This document shows positions 13,490 through 17,063 of a stretch of 17,063 bases of DNA, piece by piece. How positions within the stretch are numbered: the stretch's first letter is position 1; each line of letters begins with the position of its first letter. Position numbers and translations under genes: made by a program. Origin of the DNA: Alphaproteobacteria bacterium (GTDB lineage: Bacteria; Pseudomonadota; Alphaproteobacteria; ATCC43930; CGMCC-115725). Below the pieces are notes generated by a model that did not search any database, was not told the DNA's origin, and worked only from the letters and a program-made list of their open reading frames with translations. Location of the stretch: positions 1 to 17,063 of the forward strand of contig JAFMSA010000024.1 of assembly GCA_017353855.1 (NCBI GenBank), in the 5' to 3' direction.

Positions 13490-14169
13490 CACCTGCTTCG
13501 GAGTAAAACTCCAATGAATAGGCTGCCAGGCCGCGATAGGGTGCAAACGGCGACAGCGCCGCTGCTAAACTCCGGGGACAACCAAGCCCCGCTGGCGAGA
13601 CAGCGCCCGACCGTGCGGAGCAGCCCGACATCGCCTACCGGCAGTCAGTCGGGTGGCCCGATGCCGCGCGCCAGCATGTACTCGATCGACCACTCCCCGA
13701 GCCCGTGCTGGCGGGTGGGGCTTCTCGAACCTCGTGGTCGCTGATGCGATATGACTGCCAAAGCGCTCGATGATGCGCGGCGGATGTAAAAGGCTGCAGC
13801 GAGCGGCACCTGCTGCTCGGTGATGGCAATGACCAGCATCTCGTACAGCGAAGCCAGTCGCGGCGGCGGAGACCGCACAAGGAGCCGAAACCGGCCCCAT
13901 GAACCCCGGCTGAAGAGTAAAACGGTCGCAGATCGAGATCGGCATTGAGGGGGAGCGGCAGACCGGACCGAAGATTTCGATGCGTTGCCGGTGGGCCGGA
14001 TCGCGATACCCCCCGCCGCCCAACGAGATACGGTTCCGACCCTCAGCGTCTGCGGTCCCGGTTCGGGCTCCGGCAGAAAGCTCGCCGCCGCCCCCAGATC
14101 GAACGACCGGGCCGGCGGCACCAGCACTGCCGCCCCACGACCCAAGCGCGCGGTAGGTTCGGCGTTCAC
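13490..14169 (-). pseudogene. Broken DNA-3-methyladenine glycosylase II (AlkA type)
   Basis: HhH-GPD glycosylases of this type remove alkylated bases from DNA. GTG 14169 overlaps the stop of the oxidoreductase gene (GTGA), so the two were translationally coupled. The N-terminus (VLVPPARSFDLGAAASFL) is followed by LASLYEMLVIAITEQQVPLA (family helix with EQQ), then in another frame RIIERFGSHI, then GLGEWSIEYMLARGIGPPD (the helix-hairpin-helix), and after another break LPVGDVGLLRTVGR, which contains the catalytic Asp motif (P-x-GD-x-GL), and SPFAPYRGLAAYSLEFYS, the usual C-terminal end. At least four frame changes are needed, and about 60 residues between RFGSHI and the HhH are missing. It is clearly a pseudogene; the family is recognised from the order and identity of these motifs. 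Confidence 0.82.
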
Positions 14170-15707
14170 CCGTAGGATGCCGCGGCGATCACTCGCTCGA
14201 ATTCGCGCTCGGCCAAGAGACTGTCACGGTCGCGCCCGATGGTCGTCACCGCCAGCTTGCGATCCGCACGATAGTAGGCGACGGCGCAATCGCCCGCTGA
14301 GACATCACCGTCAATGTCGACCCGATCCCATCGCTCGGCATGGCCGACATAGGAGATTGGTGTATCGTAATGCTGGCTCCAGAAGAACGGCACGGCATCA
14401 AACTGCTCGCGCCGCCCAAGGATGTTGCGCGCGGCGGTCTGGCCCTGACGTTCTGCCACGACCCAGTGCTCGACGCGGATCGCGTTGCCGGTCAACCGGT
14501 CCGGCCAACGCGCGACATCGCCGGCGGCGAAGATGCCGGGCCGGCTCGTCTCCAGGTATTCGTCGACGGCGATCCCGCGATCGGTCGCGAGACCACCATC
14601 TTGGGCGAGCGTCACTGCAGGCCGGACGCCGACCCCGAATACGATTAGGTCGGCGGCGACCTTTTCGCCGTTTTGCAGGACGACATCGCGCTCGCCGATC
14701 GCCTTGACCGTCCTGCCGAGATGGAAGACCACCCCGTTCTTTTCGTGCAGGCGGCGAACAAAGCTGCCAATCTCGACCCCGAAAGTCTGCTCCATCGGAC
14801 AAGCTTCCGGAGCGACGACATGCACTTCGAGATCGCGCTTGCGCAATGAGGCGGCGACTTCGAGCCCGATAAAACTCGCGCCGACGACGAGGGCGCGGCG
14901 CGCATTCGCCGCCGCCGCGATTATCGCCCGGCTGTGGGCGAGGCTGCGCAGGTAGAAGACATGCCCCTTGTCCGCTCCGGGCAACGCGAGATGCACCGGC
15001 TCGGCACCCGTTGCGAGCAGCAGCGCATCGAACTCGCAGCAGTTTCCGTCAACGCAGCGGATTTGCCGCCTTTCAGGGGCGATCGACTCTACTGCGGTGC
15101 CGAGCCGTAATTCGATATCATTGCCCTTGTAAAATTCAGGCGGACGCAGCGGGATCCAGTCCTCCGAGGCAGTCCCGGCGAGATAATCCTTCGACAGGTT
15201 CGGCCGATCGCAGGGCGGCGCCGGATCGGCGCCAAGCATCGTGATGCGGCCCGCGAAACCCTCGCGCCGTAGCGTCTCGGCCGCGACTTGGGCTGCGGCA
15301 CCGGCACCGACGATGACGACCGAACGGGGGCCGGCTCCCGCGGCTCGCCGCAGCGGAGCCGCCGGCTGCAATCGCTCGCGAGCGAAAATCCGATTGCCGT
15401 CCCGCTCGACCCGCCAGCGAGCGACCGGTGCCAGCGCCGGCGGGCGAGTGGCCTCGCCCGTGCGCAGGCTGAAGCAGGCGTGATGCCAGGGACAGCGGAC
15501 GGCACCGTCGACGACAATGCCCTCTGCGAGCGGTCCGCCATAATGAGTGCAGGCGGCGCCGATCGCAAGACACTCGCCCTTGTCCCGCACCAACAGTGCC
15601 GGTTCCTCACCGACATGCCCGAGCAGAACGTCCCCTTCCGACAATCTCCCCGCATCGATGCCCTCAGCCAAATCAAGGCCTTGAGATGAGTTCACGGGAT
15701 CGCTCAT
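14166..15707 (-). CDS. Rieske-FAD pyridine-nucleotide oxidoreductase, AIFL type (513 aa)
   Basis: A flavoprotein that moves electrons between NAD(P)H, FAD and a Rieske 2Fe-2S centre, probably as a ferredoxin/Rieske reductase in the cytoplasm. An N-terminal Rieske domain (residues about 15-112) has CTH (53-55) and CPWH (72-75), giving ligands Cys53, His55, Cys72 and His75. Then comes the FAD site VIVGAGAAA (131-139), CDRPNLSKDYLAG (166-178), ATGAEP (232-237), the NAD site ALVVGASFIGLEVA (272-285) and the second FAD motif GIFAAGDVA (391-399). The C-terminal domain resembles bacterial ferredoxin reductases and AIFM3/AIFL. ATG 15707 is preceded by GGAGGT at 4 nt; a start at 15737 has no such site. 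The frame is clean. A ferredoxin remnant is just upstream and a broken AlkA-type gene overlaps its stop by GTGA. The natural partner ferredoxin may therefore have been lost. Confidence 0.95.
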   Translation of the reverse strand: MSDPVNSSQGLDLAEGIDAGRLSEGDVLLGHVGEEPALLVRDKGECLAIGAACTHYGGPLAEGIVVDGAVRCPWHHACFSLRTGEATRPPALAPVARWRVERDGNRIFARERLQPAAPLRRAAGAGPRSVVIVGAGAAAQVAAETLRREGFAGRITMLGADPAPPCDRPNLSKDYLAGTASEDWIPLRPPEFYKGNDIELRLGTAVESIAPERRQIRCVDGNCCEFDALLLATGAEPVHLALPGADKGHVFYLRSLAHSRAIIAAAANARRALVVGASFIGLEVAASLRKRDLEVHVVAPEACPMEQTFGVEIGSFVRRLHEKNGVVFHLGRTVKAIGERDVVLQNGEKVAADLIVFGVGVRPAVTLAQDGGLATDRGIAVDEYLETSRPGIFAAGDVARWPDRLTGNAIRVEHWVVAERQGQTAARNILGRREQFDAVPFFWSQHYDTPISYVGHAERWDRVDIDGDVSAGDCAVAYYRADRKLAVTTIGRDRDSLLAEREFERVIAAASYG

Positions 15708-15829
15708 GAGTACCTCCGCAAGACTGTTTTCTCGCAAACGTCAGGCAATGGGTCGAGCTCCCTTGCTATCATGCCGATGCGGTCTGTCCTTGCTTTTGCG
15801 CATTGACGCCGAGCAAAGTCCGCTTCCCT

Positions 15830-15985
15830 GTGGTTTCTCCCTATTCGATGCTCGCTCCCGGTTTCGTCGAAAAAACTGCTAAATTTGCTCTTTATCCCTT
15901 GCCATCCGTCAGCGTTGGCGGGGGCGTACCCTGGCGCGCGATATTCGGCCATTGGCTCGCATAGATGCTGTCGGGCTCGAGCCGG
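15830..15985 (-). pseudogene. C-terminal remnant of a second 7Fe ferredoxin
   Basis: Two minus-strand frames give LEPDSIYASQWPNIARQGTPPP and then NADGWQGIKSKFSSFFDE, which is the C-terminal part of FdxA-type ferredoxins (YAxxWPNIT-x-KxxPPxADxW-xxxxxKF). The cluster-binding N-terminal half is absent. Seventeen bases (GCGAGCCAATGGCCGAA) are identical in the other ferredoxin remnant at 6701-6717. It lies directly upstream of the oxidoreductase gene on the same strand, which suggests that a ferredoxin-reductase pair existed here. Confidence 0.65.
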
Positions 15986-16062
15986 GCCTGACGGCAGGAT
16001 CGCTGGCGGCGGGCCTCACGTTCCCGGCGTTCTGAGCCTCCCCATGGCTGAAGTATCGCTGA

Positions 16063-16425
16063 AGCCAAGGGGCTTCTTATGCTACGGCCCGGCCGGCGAC
16101 GGTCAAGCTGGTGGTTCGGGCGGCGCAAGATCGCTGTCTGGCTGACGGCACGCGATTTTTCGACTGCGCTCGCGCCTGGCCGATTTTGGACGACTGCACG
16201 GTCATCGTCGGACCGCGCGGGCCCGGCGATAGGGGGCACAGCGCGATCGTCAGTCTGCGGGCCGGAAGCGATCCGCATCGCGCGGCCGCGCCAAGCATCG
16301 ATCGCGATGATGCGACGGACCTCGATCTGAGCCTGGTCGAGATTCGCGAAGAACGTCCACCAAAAGGGCAGCGAGGCGATCGATTGGCGGCTGATCACCA
16401 CTTTGCCGGTGCGTGATCGCCTGCG
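16063..16425 (+). mobile_element. IS4/Tn5-type transposase fragment
   Basis: On the plus strand FLCY, ATARPATVKLVVRAAQDRCL, ADGTRFFDCA and, later, LSLVEIREERPPKG are followed by SEAIDWRLITTLPV in a shifted frame. This is the order seen in IS4-family transposases of the Tn5-like group (VKLVVRAxxDRxLADG ... VxxREExPPxGxExIxWxLLTTLPV). An extra A in the run near 16362 causes the last frameshift. Both the N-terminal and the catalytic C-terminal parts are missing and no inverted repeats were found, so it is a dead fragment. It lies against the 3' part of the ornithine decarboxylase remnant. Confidence 0.7.
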
Positions 16426-16965
16426 CTGGCGCATCGGAGCGGTCTCCGGCAGGCCGCTGTACCGTCCGGCATCAATGTAAACCCAGCGCCGTCCGGTATG
16501 GTGCGATTTGCGCGCGACGAGCAATACCTGACTCGCAGGATGCCGGCGTCATCCACCAGGTACCGCCCCGGCTCGACAAGCAGCCAAGGCCGGGAAGAGC
16601 GGAAATGCAGGGCAAGAGCGTTGTCGTTCGCTTCCGCATAGGCGGCGATTGAAGGAAACGGCGTCTGGTAGCGCGCCGGGAATCCGCCACGCATAGGAGC
16701 AAGTCGAGATCGAGGCCGTTCTTGGCGCACGCATGAAACACCCGGGCCGCGCTCGCAATCGCCGGAGCCCATTGCTGCGGATCCGTCTGCTGCGAACCGA
16801 CATGAAGGATACGCCGATCGGCCTCAATCGGAGGTTCGGGCATACAGCAGAAGGTCTACCGCCATGTCTGCGGCACAACCGAATTTGTGATTGAGCGGCC
16901 ATTCCGCCTTTCGCCGTCGACCAAGAGCCGGCAATCCCCGCGCTCCGGGAGCAGCCCGGGAAAGC
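16426..16965 (-). pseudogene. Broken ornithine-decarboxylase-like gene
   Basis: Type III PLP decarboxylases of this group convert ornithine (or lysine) to putrescine (or cadaverine). Fragments in at least four minus-strand frames follow the family order: WPLNHKFGCAADMAVDLLLY, HVGSQQTDPQQWAPAIASAA with ARVFHACAKNGLDLDLL, GGFPARYQTPFPSIAAYAEA, HFRSSRPWLLVEPGRYLVDD (the conserved EPGRY), and VARKSHHTGRRWVYIDAGRY then SGLPET. The PLP-lysine N-terminal region and the C-terminal CDSxD segment are absent. The 3' end meets the IS4-type fragment at about 16420. This is an old, multiply frameshifted pseudogene. Whether the substrate was ornithine or lysine cannot be decided from the remnant. Confidence 0.8.
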
Positions 16966-16981
16966 TTTTTTAATTTTGTAA

Positions 16982-17062
16982 CTACTCCCCCGGTTCAGGG
17001 TATAGCTGACCGGACAGGGCGATTTGGATGGCGACGAGAGGATTGTAGCCTCGGTTGGCCAT
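16982..17062 (-). CDS. Possible C-terminal end of a gene beyond the window
   Basis: A minus-strand frame from the window edge reads MANRGYNPLVAIQIALSGQL then YPEPGE and stops at 16982. The Met may be internal, because the frame runs to the window edge. The sequence looks natural but is too short to assign. It lies upstream of the ornithine decarboxylase remnant on the same strand. Confidence 0.25.
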   Translation of the reverse strand: MANRGYNPLVAIQIALSGQLYPEPGE

Positions 17063-17063
17063 G

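Noticed and set aside
13985..14707. Plus-strand frame of 240 codons
   Set aside because: It is antisense to the oxidoreductase and has the Arg-rich composition typical of a shadow frame.
16945..16971. CCGGG/CCCGG hairpin followed by TTTTTT on the plus strand, a terminator-like element
   Set aside because: The T-run is six bases away from a short stem and no plus-strand gene ends here; it lies at the edge of the decarboxylase remnant.

Overview
The window looks like part of an alphaproteobacterial chromosome, most likely a Bradyrhizobium/Rhodopseudomonas-like rhizobial lineage. That placement is inferred from high GC, the type of genes present, and several 14-bp sites matching the FNR/FixK2 box (TTG-N8-CAA with GATC-like flanks). 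No rRNA, tRNA or CRISPR array was seen. The most striking property is a mixture of intact, well-started genes with many genes in advanced decay: multiple frameshifts, internal stops, deletions and two transposase fragments.

Layout. 1-1050: a small minus-strand protein and a plus-strand ribbon-helix-helix protein diverge around a FixK/FNR-type box. 1049-2382: no convincing gene, but a perfect 16-bp TGTACGA palindrome. 2383-5194: a minus-strand block with a two-CBS protein, a small conserved protein behind a FixK-type box, and a full FtsH AAA+ zinc protease whose N-terminus reads as a lipoprotein signal; a textbook FixK box lies upstream of it. 5205-6119: mostly empty, with a strong hairpin at 6071-6091. 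6120-8815: a graveyard of redox and NO-related genes (hemerythrin, 7Fe ferredoxin FdxA, a small membrane protein, NnrS, a second membrane protein), all frameshifted, with one open minus-strand gene between them. 8816-9668: sparse, with a FixK box in front of a one-base-broken small gene. 9669-10394: a CBS-CBS-BON protein. 10609-12022: minus-strand XdhC/CoxI-like protein and a PAS protein. 12564-12911: an AhpD/carboxymuconolactone-decarboxylase-like protein. 13146-15707: a minus-strand operon of a Rieske-FAD oxidoreductase (intact), a DNA-3-methyladenine glycosylase (broken, formerly coupled by a GTGA overlap) and a second PAS protein (broken and cut by an IS256-type fragment). 15830-16965: a second ferredoxin remnant and an ornithine decarboxylase remnant interrupted by an IS4/Tn5-type transposase fragment on the plus strand.

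How it fits together. Four FixK/FNR-like sites, CBS energy sensors, FtsH, hemerythrin, ferredoxin, NnrS and a Rieske-FAD reductase suggest an oxygen-limitation/nitrosative-stress island under FixK/FNR control. The electron-transfer and NO-handling members have largely been lost, while the sensor, protease and reductase genes are kept. This functional reading is inference from family membership and sites; the decay itself is visible directly in the reading frames.
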